A stretch of 25,429 bases of DNA from JAIVGV01 sp035295985 (GTDB lineage Bacteria > Acidobacteriota > Blastocatellia > Pyrinomonadales > Pyrinomonadaceae), in the NCBI GenBank assembly GCA_035295985.1, contig DATHBT010000260.1, positions 1 through 25,429 of the forward strand, in the 5' to 3' direction. Below, one piece after another: positions 1-6,298 of the stretch (its first letter is position 1; every line of letters starts with the position of its first letter). The notes under the pieces were generated by a model. It was not told the origin of the DNA. It ran no database searches and was given only the letters and a program-made list of their open reading frames with translations. Both the position numbers and the translations under genes were made by a program.

Positions 1-1
1 A

Positions 2-691
2 AAAATTTTCGCCGCGCTCGCCTGTGCCGTCGCAATCGCCGCGTCAGCGCAGGCGCAGAACACCAACAGTTCCACGACGACACAGACTCCGCGCCGGCGG
101 CCGGTGCGGCCCGCCGCGACAGCCACGCCCTCGCCTGCGCCCGCGGACGAAGGGCAGACGCCCGCGACCGACGCGACGCCGCCGAGCGTGCGCGCGCGAC
201 GAGCGGGCCAGTCGCGCGCGGCCGACGACCCCGGGACGCGCGCCGTCCGCGCCGCCTTCGACAACCTGATCAAGGGCATCGAGCGCTCGGACGTTGACGC
301 CGTCATGGCGCTCTACTGGAACTCGCCGCAGCTCGTCGTCTTCAACAACAACGGCACGGTCACGCGCGGCTGGGAGCAGGTGCGCTCGAACCGCGCCAGC
401 TCCTACCCGGAAGCGAAGGAGGTTAAGATCGACGCGCGCGACGTGCGCGTCACGATGCTCGGGACGGGCGGCGCGGTCGTCTCCTGCCTCTGGCGTCAGA
501 CGCAGGAGTTCCGCGGCACGCCGGAGAGCGCGGCCGGCCGGCTGACGGTCGTCTTCCGCCTCATCAACAACGGCTGGAGGATCGTCCACACGCACTCCTC
601 GCCCGAAGCGCCCGACCCCTCGCGCCTGATGCCGTCGGAACAGACGCAGCCGCCCACGCAGAGGCCGGTCCCGGTTCCGCCGCCAAAGTAG
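2..691 (+). CDS. Secreted DUF4440/SnoaL-like (NTF2 fold) protein, 5' truncated
   Basis: The open frame runs from the window edge to a TAG stop at 689-691, so the start codon lies outside. The first residues read as the end of a signal peptide: a hydrophobic Ala-rich stretch (KIFAALACAVAIAASA) ending in AQAQ, then a Thr/Pro/Arg-rich linker to about residue 75. The rest is a small NTF2-like domain with the family pattern: helix with AFDNLIKGIERSD, then ALYWNSPQLVVFNNNGTVTRGW, and near the C-terminus AGRLTVVFRLINNGWRIVHTH. These domains bind small ligands or work as isomerase-like folds; the function here is unknown. It resembles the DUF4440 protein at 5034-5528 (TRGW, AGRxTxxFR, GWRIxHxH shared). 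Its stop codon is the first triplet of a heptamer repeat array. Confident in the fold and export, not in any reaction. Confidence 0.75.
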   Translation, partial: KIFAALACAVAIAASAQAQNTNSSTTTQTPRRRPVRPAATATPSPAPADEGQTPATDATPPSVRARRAGQSRAADDPGTRAVRAAFDNLIKGIERSDVDAVMALYWNSPQLVVFNNNGTVTRGWEQVRSNRASSYPEAKEVKIDARDVRVTMLGTGGAVVSCLWRQTQEFRGTPESAAGRLTVVFRLINNGWRIVHTHSSPEAPDPSRLMPSEQTQPPTQRPVPVPPPK

Positions 692-827
692 CTGTTAGCT
701 GTTAGCTGTTAGCAAAAGCGGAAGGCAGACGGCCAGGGGTGAGTGAAAAAAACTGAAGGCGGGACGCGGCTCATCAGAGTCACGTCCCGCCTTTGTTTCT
801 TGCCAACAGCTAACAGCTAACAGCTAA
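690..827. repeat. Heptamer inverted repeat, TTAGCTG family, between convergent genes
   Basis: The left arm (690-713) holds three-plus tandem copies of a 7-bp unit TTAGCTG. The right arm (802-827) holds the reverse complement, TAACAGC units. They enclose a 38-bp terminator-like hairpin. Both flanking stop codons are TAG triplets made by the repeat: 689-691 for the plus-strand gene and 824-826 for msrB. Confidence 0.9.
756..793. terminator. Bidirectional intrinsic terminator-like hairpin
   Basis: Perfect 11-bp stem AAGGCGGGACG (756-766) pairs with 783-793 across a 16-nt loop. A short T-rich stretch (TTTGTTTCTT) follows on the plus strand and A-runs (743-752) precede it, giving T-runs on the minus strand. 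It sits between two convergent genes, which suits a shared terminator. Confidence 0.7.
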
Positions 828-1345
828 TCGCTTTTCTTCACAAACTTCAACGCCACGCCGTTCATGCAGTAGCGCAGGCCCGTGGGCGCGGGGCCGTCGT
901 CGAAGACGTGGCCGAGGTGCGCGTCGCAGCGCGCGCACAGCACCTCCGTGCGCCGCATCCCATGGCTCACGTCCGTCTCCTCGCGCACGTTCTCCTTCCC
1001 CACGGGCGCGTAGAAGCTCGGCCAGCCCGTGCCCGAGTTGAACTTCGTCCGCGACTCGAACAGCGGCAGCCCGCACGCCGCGCACTCGAACACGCCCTCG
1101 CCCTTCTCGCCGTTCAAGGGGCTGGAGAACGGCGGCTCAGTCCCCTTGCGCCGCATCACGCGGAACTGATCCGGCGTCAGAACACGCTCCCACTCTTCGT
1201 CCGTCTTCACGATCTTCTCCCAAGCCTCCCGCTTCTTCTTCCTATTCGCCGCCCCGCCCTGCGCGTCCGACGCCGCGGGCGCACCCGACACGAGCGCGGC
1301 GACCGCCAGCGCGACAACCGACTTCAACAAAAATCTTCTGTTCAT
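824..1345 (-). CDS. msrB: Peptide-methionine (R)-S-oxide reductase, exported
   Basis: MsrB reduces the R form of methionine sulfoxide in proteins. The 173-residue product has the family core: zinc-site pairs C88/C91 (CAAC) and C137/C140 (CARC), the FNSGTGWPSF block at 102-111, HLGHVFDDGP at 143-152, and the catalytic cysteine C160 in RYCMNG. The N-terminus MNRRFLLKS followed by a hydrophobic Ala/Val stretch looks like a twin-arginine (Tat) signal, so the enzyme probably acts in the periplasm. I chose the ATG at 1345 because the signal peptide starts there and GAGGAG lies 10 nt upstream; the frame stays open to 1519 without domain content. Upstream lies a promoter, small ORF and terminator (see the leader RNA entry), suggesting attenuation. 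The TAG stop is supplied by a heptamer repeat arm. Confidence 0.93.
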   Translation of the reverse strand: MNRRFLLKSVVALAVAALVSGAPAASDAQGGAANRKKKREAWEKIVKTDEEWERVLTPDQFRVMRRKGTEPPFSSPLNGEKGEGVFECAACGLPLFESRTKFNSGTGWPSFYAPVGKENVREETDVSHGMRRTEVLCARCDAHLGHVFDDGPAPTGLRYCMNGVALKFVKKSD

Positions 1346-1423
1346 ACGGCGGCGACTCCTCAATCTTGAACCGGTCGAAATTACGTCCCCGGAGCCGCTT
1401 CGGATTGTGATGCCGCCGCGATT

Positions 1424-1462
1424 GTAAAGAGAAAGCCCGCGCGAGGTGAACTCAGCGCGGGC
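1424..1462 (-). terminator. Intrinsic terminator in the msrB leader
   Basis: On the minus strand, GCCCGCGC (1462-1455) pairs perfectly with GCGCGGGC (1442-1435) across a 12-nt loop, followed directly by TTTCTCTTT (1434-1426). It lies about 80 nt upstream of the msrB start and 165 nt downstream of the leader promoter, the position expected for an attenuator. It could also simply end a small RNA. Confidence 0.7.
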
Positions 1463-1591
1463 CTCCCGGTGAACTGTTTGGATTGTCCTAGCTTCGGTGT
1501 GCCGCTTCGTGTGCCACACTTTTCAGGAGGCAACGGGGCGGGAGTCACAACTGGACGAAATCCCAACGATTCAGGCTTTCAGTCCAGTGGC

Positions 1592-1627
1592 TTAGGACTC
1601 AGCCACCTCACTGTGATTAGAACTCAT
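1592..1627 (-). CDS. Candidate 11-residue leader peptide (MSSNHSEVAES)
   Basis: An ATG at 1627 follows AAAGGAGGTGATC, a near-perfect complement of the 16S rRNA 3' end, with about 10 nt spacing. The ORF is 11 codons plus TAA (1592-1594). It is the first ORF after the promoter at 1666-1694, and its last codons fall inside a hairpin, as in translation-coupled attenuators. The peptide has no run of one amino acid, so sensing by charged-tRNA level is not obvious. No homologue is known to me. Confidence 0.45.
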   Translation of the reverse strand: MSSNHSEVAES

Positions 1628-1665
1628 ACTTTGTCTTTGATCACCTCCTTTCCAGTGTTGCCGTG

Positions 1666-1694
1666 ATCTTAAACGACAACAAATAGTGCGTCAA
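1666..1694 (-). promoter_or_regulatory. Sigma70-type promoter of the msrB leader
   Basis: On the minus strand: -35 TTGACG (1694-1689), 17-bp spacer, -10 TAAGAT (1671-1666). Transcription would start near 1659, leaving about 31 nt before the leader ATG. The local sequence is A+T-richer than its surroundings. Confidence 0.7.
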
Positions 1695-1728
1695 GCGATA
1701 ATTTCACCCGACATCTTGTGGCCTCACT

Positions 1729-2988
1729 TTAAGTCGCACGGGCACTGCGGCTGTAAGCCAGACGGCCGCCGACGTAAACCTCGGCGGCGTGCTCGACGCC
1801 GAAGAAGTAGGCCAGCTCGCGGTAGTCGGCGCAGTCGTGTATGACGAAATCGGCGCGCTTGCCCGCCTCCAGCGACCCGAGGCGGTCGCCGCGGTTAAGA
1901 CTGTAAGCCGCGTTGATCGTCGCCGCCGTGAGACCTTCGGCGGGCGTCATCTTCATGTGCGTGGCGGCGAGCGAGAGGATCATCGTCATCGAGGGCGTCG
2001 GCGACGAGCCGGGATTAAAGTCCGTGGCGAGGACGACCGACAGGCCGGCTTCGATCATCGCGCGCGCCGGCGGGTAACGTGACGAGCCGAGCGCGTAAAC
2101 CGAGCCGGGCAACAGCACCGGCTGCACGTTAGCAGTTTTGAGCGCGCGGATGCCGGCCGCGTCCGTGTGTTCGAGGTGGTCGGCTGTCGCCGCGCCGAGT
2201 TCGGCCGCGAGCAGCGCGCCGCCGGAGAGCGAGAGCTGGTCGGCGTGGATGCGCAGGCCGAGTCCATGCGAGCGCGCCGCGGCGAGAATCCGCCGCGACT
2301 CCTCGACCGTGAAGACGCGCTCCTCGCAGAACACGTCGCAGAACTCGGCCAGCCTCTCCCCCGCCGCGCGCGGCAGCATCTCATCCACCAGGAGATCGAC
2401 GTACTCGCCGCGCCGCGCGCGATACTCTTCGGGTACGTCGTGCGCGCCGAGGAACGTGGGCACGTAGCCGAGCGGCGTCTCCCCGTCCAGCCGCCGGATC
2501 GCGCGCAGCATCTTCAACTCGTCCTCGACCGACAGCCCGTAGCCCGACTTCGCCTCCACGGTCGTCGTCCCGCAGCGCAGGAACCACCCCGCGTAGCGCC
2601 GCGACTCTTCGACGAGTTGATCCTCCGTGGCCGCGCGCGTCCGGCGCACGGTCGCGCGGATGCCGCCCCCCGCCGCCGCAATCTCCTGGTAAGTTTCGCC
2701 CCGCGCCCGCCGCTCGAACTCGTCCGCGCGCGTCCCCGCGAAAACAGGGTGCGCGTGCGCGTCCACGAAGCCCGGCGCGACGACGCGCCCGCCCGCGTCC
2801 ACAACATCACTGTCCGCCCTGACGAGCGGCCCGATCTCCGCGCGCGCGCCAACACGCTCGATTGTGTCGCCGCTGATCAGCATCGCGCCGTCCTCGATGA
2901 TCGACAGCTCGCCGAGTTCCGCGCCCACGCGCGGCCGGGCCGGGCCGCGGAGCGTGACGAGCTGCGAGCAGTTGACGACGGCGAGCAT
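1729..2988 (-). CDS. hutI: Imidazolonepropionase
   Basis: HutI opens the ring of 4-imidazolone-5-propionate to N-formimino-L-glutamate, the third step of histidine breakdown. The 419-residue product is of normal length for the family (amidohydrolase superfamily, TIM barrel with metal). Visible marks: the metal-binding HAH at 78-80 in VDAHAHPVFAGTRADEF, GGGIRATVRRTR near 107-118, AKSGYGL at 146-152, GAHD at 181-184, HADQLS at 248-253 and the metal-ligand Asp in ATDFNPGSSP near 323. Start is the ATG at 2988. No hutH, hutU or hutG lies in the window, so the rest of the pathway must be elsewhere. The upstream gap to the S9 gene is filled by a heptamer inverted repeat, and the gene ends 35 bp before the -35 box of the msrB leader promoter. 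Confidence 0.95.
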   Translation of the reverse strand: MLAVVNCSQLVTLRGPARPRVGAELGELSIIEDGAMLISGDTIERVGARAEIGPLVRADSDVVDAGGRVVAPGFVDAHAHPVFAGTRADEFERRARGETYQEIAAAGGGIRATVRRTRAATEDQLVEESRRYAGWFLRCGTTTVEAKSGYGLSVEDELKMLRAIRRLDGETPLGYVPTFLGAHDVPEEYRARRGEYVDLLVDEMLPRAAGERLAEFCDVFCEERVFTVEESRRILAAARSHGLGLRIHADQLSLSGGALLAAELGAATADHLEHTDAAGIRALKTANVQPVLLPGSVYALGSSRYPPARAMIEAGLSVVLATDFNPGSSPTPSMTMILSLAATHMKMTPAEGLTAATINAAYSLNRGDRLGSLEAGKRADFVIHDCADYRELAYFFGVEHAAEVYVGGRLAYSRSARAT

Positions 2989-2995
2989 CGGGATA

Positions 2996-3072
2996 GGTTT
3001 GAGGTTTGAGGTCTAAGGTTTGAGGTTTTGAAGGCGATGAACCTTAAACCTCAAACCTTAGACCCGAAACCT
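2996..3072. repeat. Heptamer inverted repeat, GGTTTGA family
   Basis: Arms 3002-3028 and 3046-3072 are reverse complements with few mismatches, each built of 7-bp units of the type GGTTTGA/GGTCTAA; one extra unit precedes the left arm. The loop is 17 nt. The right arm overlaps the TAG stop of the S9 peptidase (3071-3073), and the left arm begins 8 bp from the hutI start. Confidence 0.9.
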
Positions 3073-5029
3073 ATTTCATGTGCCTGTCCAGAAACTCGAC
3101 GACGCGCGGGTAGAGCACGAGGCGGTTGGCGAGTTTGACGAAGCCGTGGCCCTCGTCCTCGAAGAGGATGTACTCGACGGGGCGGTTGCGGTCGCGAAGC
3201 GCTTTGACGATCTGCTCTGACTCTGTGTAGGGGACGCGCGGATCGTTGCGGCCCTGCAGGACGAAGAGCGGGGCGCGGATGCGATCCACCTTGTAGATGG
3301 GCGAGACGGACTTGAGGAATTCGAGATCATTTGCCAGCGTGCCGTACTCGCGCTCGCGCTGCCGGCGTCTGTAGCCGGAGGTGTTGCGCAGGTTCGTCTC
3401 GAAGTTGGCGATGCCGAACATCTCGACGGCCGCCGACCACAGGTCGGGGTAGAGCGTTATTGCGGCCAGCACCATGTAGCCGCCGTAGGAGCCGCCCATC
3501 ACGGCGATGCGCCGCGAGTCCGCGCCGCCCTGAGTCTTCAGCCACTCGACCGACGCGGCCAAATCCTTCACCGAGTCTTCGCGCAGTTTCACGTCGTCGA
3601 GGTGCGTGTAGGTCTTGCCGTAGCCGGTCGAGCCGCGCACGTTCGGCGCGAAGACGGCGTAGCCGCGAGAGAGGAAGTACTGATAGACGGCGTTGAAGCC
3701 CGGCCGCTCCTGCGCCTCGGGGCCGCCGTGGACGCTGACGATGACGGGCAGCCCGCCCGTCGCCCCGGTCGCGCCCTGTGACGCCGTCCGGTTAGCCGCA
3801 GGCTGCGGGCGGTAGTACCACGCGGGGATTTCGCGGCCGTCGAAAGTTTTGTAGCGGACGAGTTCGGGTTCGGCGAAGGACGTTTGCGGGATGCCGGCGA
3901 GCGAGGCGCGCGTGACCTGCGAGAGGGCGCGCGAGCGCGTGTCGTAGAGCCAGACGTTCGCATTGAATCGCGCGCCGCTGAAGGTGAGCGCGAGGCGCGA
4001 GGCGTCCGCCGAGAATTCGAGGCCGGAGACGATGCCCTTGCCGGGAAGTTTGACGGGCGCGGGGCGCGCGCCGAGCGTTCCGTCGGCGTTGACCGGGCGG
4101 ACGTAAAGCTCGCTGAAGCCGTCGCGGTTGAGCGTGTAGGCGAAGAGGCGGCCGTCGCGCGAGAGCGCGGTCGCGTCCGTGTCCCAGTCGGAGTCTTCGA
4201 GCGGCGCGATTTTGCGCGTCGAGAGGTCGAGGCGCGAGAGGCGGAGCCATTCGCCCTCGGCGTTCGTGGCGAGGATGATGGAGCGTCCGTCGCGCGCGAA
4301 ATGTACGTCCGAGTACTGCGCCGCGCCCGTGTGCGGCGTGAGGTGCGTGACAGCCCGCGTCGCCAGCTCGACGAGGAAGAGGTCGTTGTCGAGACTGAGC
4401 TGCTCGTTGCTGCGCGAGACGACGAGGAAGCGGCCGTCGTGAGACCACGCCGCCACGCCGTTCGAGCCGTCCTGTTGATAGACCAACTCCTCGCGCGCCG
4501 TCGCAACGTCCATCACGTACACGTCGAAGAAGTTCGGGTCGCGGCGGTTCGACGAGTAGGCGATCCTTCGGCCGTCGGGCGAGAAGCCGCCGAAGTTGTG
4601 CCGGATTTTCGGGGCGTCTGTGAGCGGGCGGACGCGCGCGCCGTCGGCGGCCATCCAGTAGAACTGCGCGTTCTCGTCGCCGCCGCGCGACTTGCCGAAG
4701 ACGAGGCCCGACCCGTCGGGCGCGAAGCGCACGAAGTCAACGCGGTCGGCGTAGAAGGTCAACTGTTCGGGCCAGCCGCCCCGCGCGTCCACGGCCCAGA
4801 TTTGCGCCGTGCCGGTCGTGTTCATCAGAAACGCGACGCGCTCCCCGGCGGGCGAAACGGTCGGCCCCGTCGCGCTGCGGATGTTGAGGTAACGCTCGAT
4901 TGAGTCGTCGCGCCGCTCTGCCGCAGTCTGCTGCTGAGGCGGTTGTTGCTGCGTCTGCGCGCTGATCGCGGGCGCGGCGAGCAGGGCGAGGAGGGCTAGC
5001 GCGGCGGTCGTCAGTTCTCTTCTCATCAT
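3071..5029 (-). CDS. Exported S9 family peptidase (acylaminoacyl/prolyl oligopeptidase type)
   Basis: A 652-residue two-domain serine peptidase. It begins with a Sec signal peptide (MMRRELTTAALALLALLAAP, cleavage near AISAQ) and a short Gln-rich stretch. Residues about 40-390 form a TolB/DPP4-like beta-propeller with repeated blades such as FSPDGRRIAYSSNRRD and LSRDGRLFAYTLNRDG. Residues about 400-652 are the alpha/beta hydrolase with nucleophile S514 in GGSYGGYM, D596 in GRNDPRVP and H628 in EDEGHGF, the complete triad in the normal order. The family cleaves short peptides, the propeller limiting substrate size. It starts 4 bp after the DUF4440 gene stop, so the two are co-transcribed from the promoter at 5548-5576. 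The exact substrate is unknown. Confidence 0.93.
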   Translation of the reverse strand: MMRRELTTAALALLALLAAPAISAQTQQQPPQQQTAAERRDDSIERYLNIRSATGPTVSPAGERVAFLMNTTGTAQIWAVDARGGWPEQLTFYADRVDFVRFAPDGSGLVFGKSRGGDENAQFYWMAADGARVRPLTDAPKIRHNFGGFSPDGRRIAYSSNRRDPNFFDVYVMDVATAREELVYQQDGSNGVAAWSHDGRFLVVSRSNEQLSLDNDLFLVELATRAVTHLTPHTGAAQYSDVHFARDGRSIILATNAEGEWLRLSRLDLSTRKIAPLEDSDWDTDATALSRDGRLFAYTLNRDGFSELYVRPVNADGTLGARPAPVKLPGKGIVSGLEFSADASRLALTFSGARFNANVWLYDTRSRALSQVTRASLAGIPQTSFAEPELVRYKTFDGREIPAWYYRPQPAANRTASQGATGATGGLPVIVSVHGGPEAQERPGFNAVYQYFLSRGYAVFAPNVRGSTGYGKTYTHLDDVKLREDSVKDLAASVEWLKTQGGADSRRIAVMGGSYGGYMVLAAITLYPDLWSAAVEMFGIANFETNLRNTSGYRRRQREREYGTLANDLEFLKSVSPIYKVDRIRAPLFVLQGRNDPRVPYTESEQIVKALRDRNRPVEYILFEDEGHGFVKLANRLVLYPRVVEFLDRHMK

Positions 5030-5033
5030 AAAT

Positions 5034-5528
5034 TCACTCCGAGGCGGACGATGTGTGATCGTGTGTGATGCGCCAGCCGCGATCCGTGCGGCGGAAGATG
5101 AGCGTGAACCGTCCGGCGGGCGCGTCCGCGGCGCGGGCCAGCTTCCAGCGGCCCGCGGCCAGCGCGTAGAAGGGGCTGAGCGGCTTGATTTCGAGTTCCG
5201 TGAATTCGAGCGTACCCATCTTCTCGCGCGTATCGTAAGACTTTTTGTAACGTTCGAGCACGGTCTGCCAGCCGCGCGTGACCGCGTCGCCCGAAACGAA
5301 CGTGGTCGCCTCCGCGCGCTCGTAGCCGTCCATGTAGCCCTCCACGTCGCCGCGGTTCCAGGCCTGAACCTGCGCGTCGAGCACCGCGCGCACAGCGGCC
5401 ACAGTCTCCGCGCTCTGCCCCTCGCCCCCCGGCATCCTCACGCACGCCGGCTGCGACGCGGCAAACGCCAACGACGAGGCCAGCAGCAACGCGACGTGTT
5501 TCGGGGCGACTCTCAAGGTTCGGCTCAC
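5034..5528 (-). CDS. Exported DUF4440/SnoaL-like protein
   Basis: A 164-residue protein with a hydrophobic N-terminus (VALLLASSLAFAASQPA) that looks like a signal peptide; the Cys in QPACV might be a weak lipobox but does not fit the consensus well. Residues 43-160 are an NTF2-like domain: VLDAQVQAWNRGDVEGYMDGY, then TTFVSGDAVTRGW, AGRFTLIFR and GWRITHDHTSS. I chose the GTG at 5528 because GGAG lies 5 nt upstream and a good promoter ends just before it; the frame stays open to 6134 but that part is antisense-like shadow of the hydrolase. It is first in a two-gene operon with the S9 peptidase. It is a paralogue of the protein at 2-691. Confidence 0.8.
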   Translation of the reverse strand: MSRTLRVAPKHVALLLASSLAFAASQPACVRMPGGEGQSAETVAAVRAVLDAQVQAWNRGDVEGYMDGYERAEATTFVSGDAVTRGWQTVLERYKKSYDTREKMGTLEFTELEIKPLSPFYALAAGRWKLARAADAPAGRFTLIFRRTDRGWRITHDHTSSASE

Positions 5529-5547
5529 TAGGGCTCCGGGCCGCGTG

Positions 5548-5576
5548 AGTATATTTTGCGAGCGCCCGCGCTTCAA
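5548..5576 (-). promoter_or_regulatory. Sigma70-type promoter for the DUF4440-S9 operon
   Basis: On the minus strand: -35 TTGAAG (5576-5571), 17-bp spacer, -10 TATACT (5553-5548). The -35 box overlaps the stop codon of the upstream hydrolase (5573-5575), and the predicted start leaves a short leader of about 12 nt. Confidence 0.65.
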
Positions 5577-6298
5577 CTTCGCGCGCGCGAGGCGAGCCAC
5601 GCGCGCACGTCCTCGCCCATCGCGGGCGTGAACTCGTGGCCGGCGTCGTAGGTTTTGAACTCCACGTCGCGGGCGCGTCGCCTGAGCCGTTCGGCGTAGT
5701 CGGCCGTGCGCTCGGGCGTGTAGAACTCGTCGCGCGAGCCGGCGAGGTGGAAGACTGACGCGGCGGTCGGCCGGTACTGTTCGCCGGTCTCGAAGTCGCC
5801 GGGCAGCCCCCCGCAACAGCCTACGACGCCGCGCAAAACGTCCGTATGCGTGAAGGCGAAGCGGTAGTTGAGCGCGCACGACTGCGAGAAGCCGAAGAGG
5901 AAGACGCGACTGGGATCGGCGACGCCTTCTCCGACCAGCGCCGAGACGAGATCGAGCAGCGCGCGGTGGTGGAGCGCGACCGACTCTTCCGCGCGGAAGT
6001 TTGTCAGCCAGCCGAAGCCGTAGCGCAAGGGGCCGCCCGCTTCCTTCGGCTCCTTCATGTGCTGGTGCGGCCCTTGCAGCGCGGCGACGGCGAAGCCTTG
6101 GGGCGCAAACCCGCGCGCCTCGCGCATCGCCCACGCCTTGCTGCTGCCGTAGCCGTGCAGCGCGACGATGAGCGGCGCAGGCGTCTCTGAGGGCGTGTGG
6201 AGATCGTAATAGAGTTTGACCTCGGCCGTGAGCGTGCGATCCGTCTGCATAGAATTATTCGTGCCGCGCCCCATCTCCTCATGCCCCCGGATGCTCAT
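5573..6298 (-). CDS. Alpha/beta hydrolase (phospholipase/carboxylesterase type)
   Basis: A 241-residue cytosolic hydrolase with no signal peptide. The fold marks are LIVALHGYGSS (oxyanion region, 43-53), the nucleophile elbow GFSQS with S138, D190 in AGSRDEF and H221 in DAGHEF. This looks like the Abhydrolase_2 group of small carboxylesterases and lysophospholipases; the substrate is unknown. The ATG at 6298 overlaps the stop of the WD40-GTPase gene (TAATG), which points to translational coupling and a shared role; a later ATG at 6250 (residue 17) is an alternative start and also keeps the whole domain. The coupling makes it the obvious partner of the large protein, but a chance operon companion cannot be excluded. 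Confidence 0.88.
   Translation of the reverse strand: MSIRGHEEMGRGTNNSMQTDRTLTAEVKLYYDLHTPSETPAPLIVALHGYGSSKAWAMREARGFAPQGFAVAALQGPHQHMKEPKEAGGPLRYGFGWLTNFRAEESVALHHRALLDLVSALVGEGVADPSRVFLFGFSQSCALNYRFAFTHTDVLRGVVGCCGGLPGDFETGEQYRPTAASVFHLAGSRDEFYTPERTADYAERLRRRARDVEFKTYDAGHEFTPAMGEDVRAWLASRARS

Larger units (their letters stand above)
1424..1659 (-). ncRNA. Candidate structured leader RNA / small RNA upstream of msrB
   Basis: The predicted transcript starts near 1659. It holds a full-strength Shine-Dalgarno (complement of 1639-1651), an 11-codon ORF, a 6-bp hairpin whose stem spans the end of that ORF (1587-1592 with 1601-1606, loop 8 nt), and a strong hairpin (1550-1560 with 1577-1588, about 11 bp with one bulged U). 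The two stems share bases 1587-1588, so they compete at the edge. An anti-Shine-Dalgarno CCTCCT (complement of 1525-1530) could sequester the AGGAGG. The element ends at the intrinsic terminator 1462-1424. I do not recognise it as a known riboswitch class. It could be an attenuator of msrB or a free small RNA. Confidence 0.5.

Noticed and set aside
690..827. Tandem and inverted short repeats suggested a CRISPR array or insertion sequence end.
   Set aside because: Units are 7 bp with no spacers, no transposase frame or target duplication is seen.
1639..1652. GATCACCTCCTTTC on the plus strand looks like the 3' end of a 16S rRNA gene.
   Set aside because: No other 16S sequence precedes it; on the minus strand the same bases are a Shine-Dalgarno spaced correctly before an ATG and after a promoter.
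5034..6134. A 366-residue frame containing the DUF4440 protein plus a long Arg-rich N-terminal part.
   Set aside because: The N-terminal part is a frame-shadow of the hydrolase gene on the same strand, and a promoter and Shine-Dalgarno lie right before the GTG at 5528.
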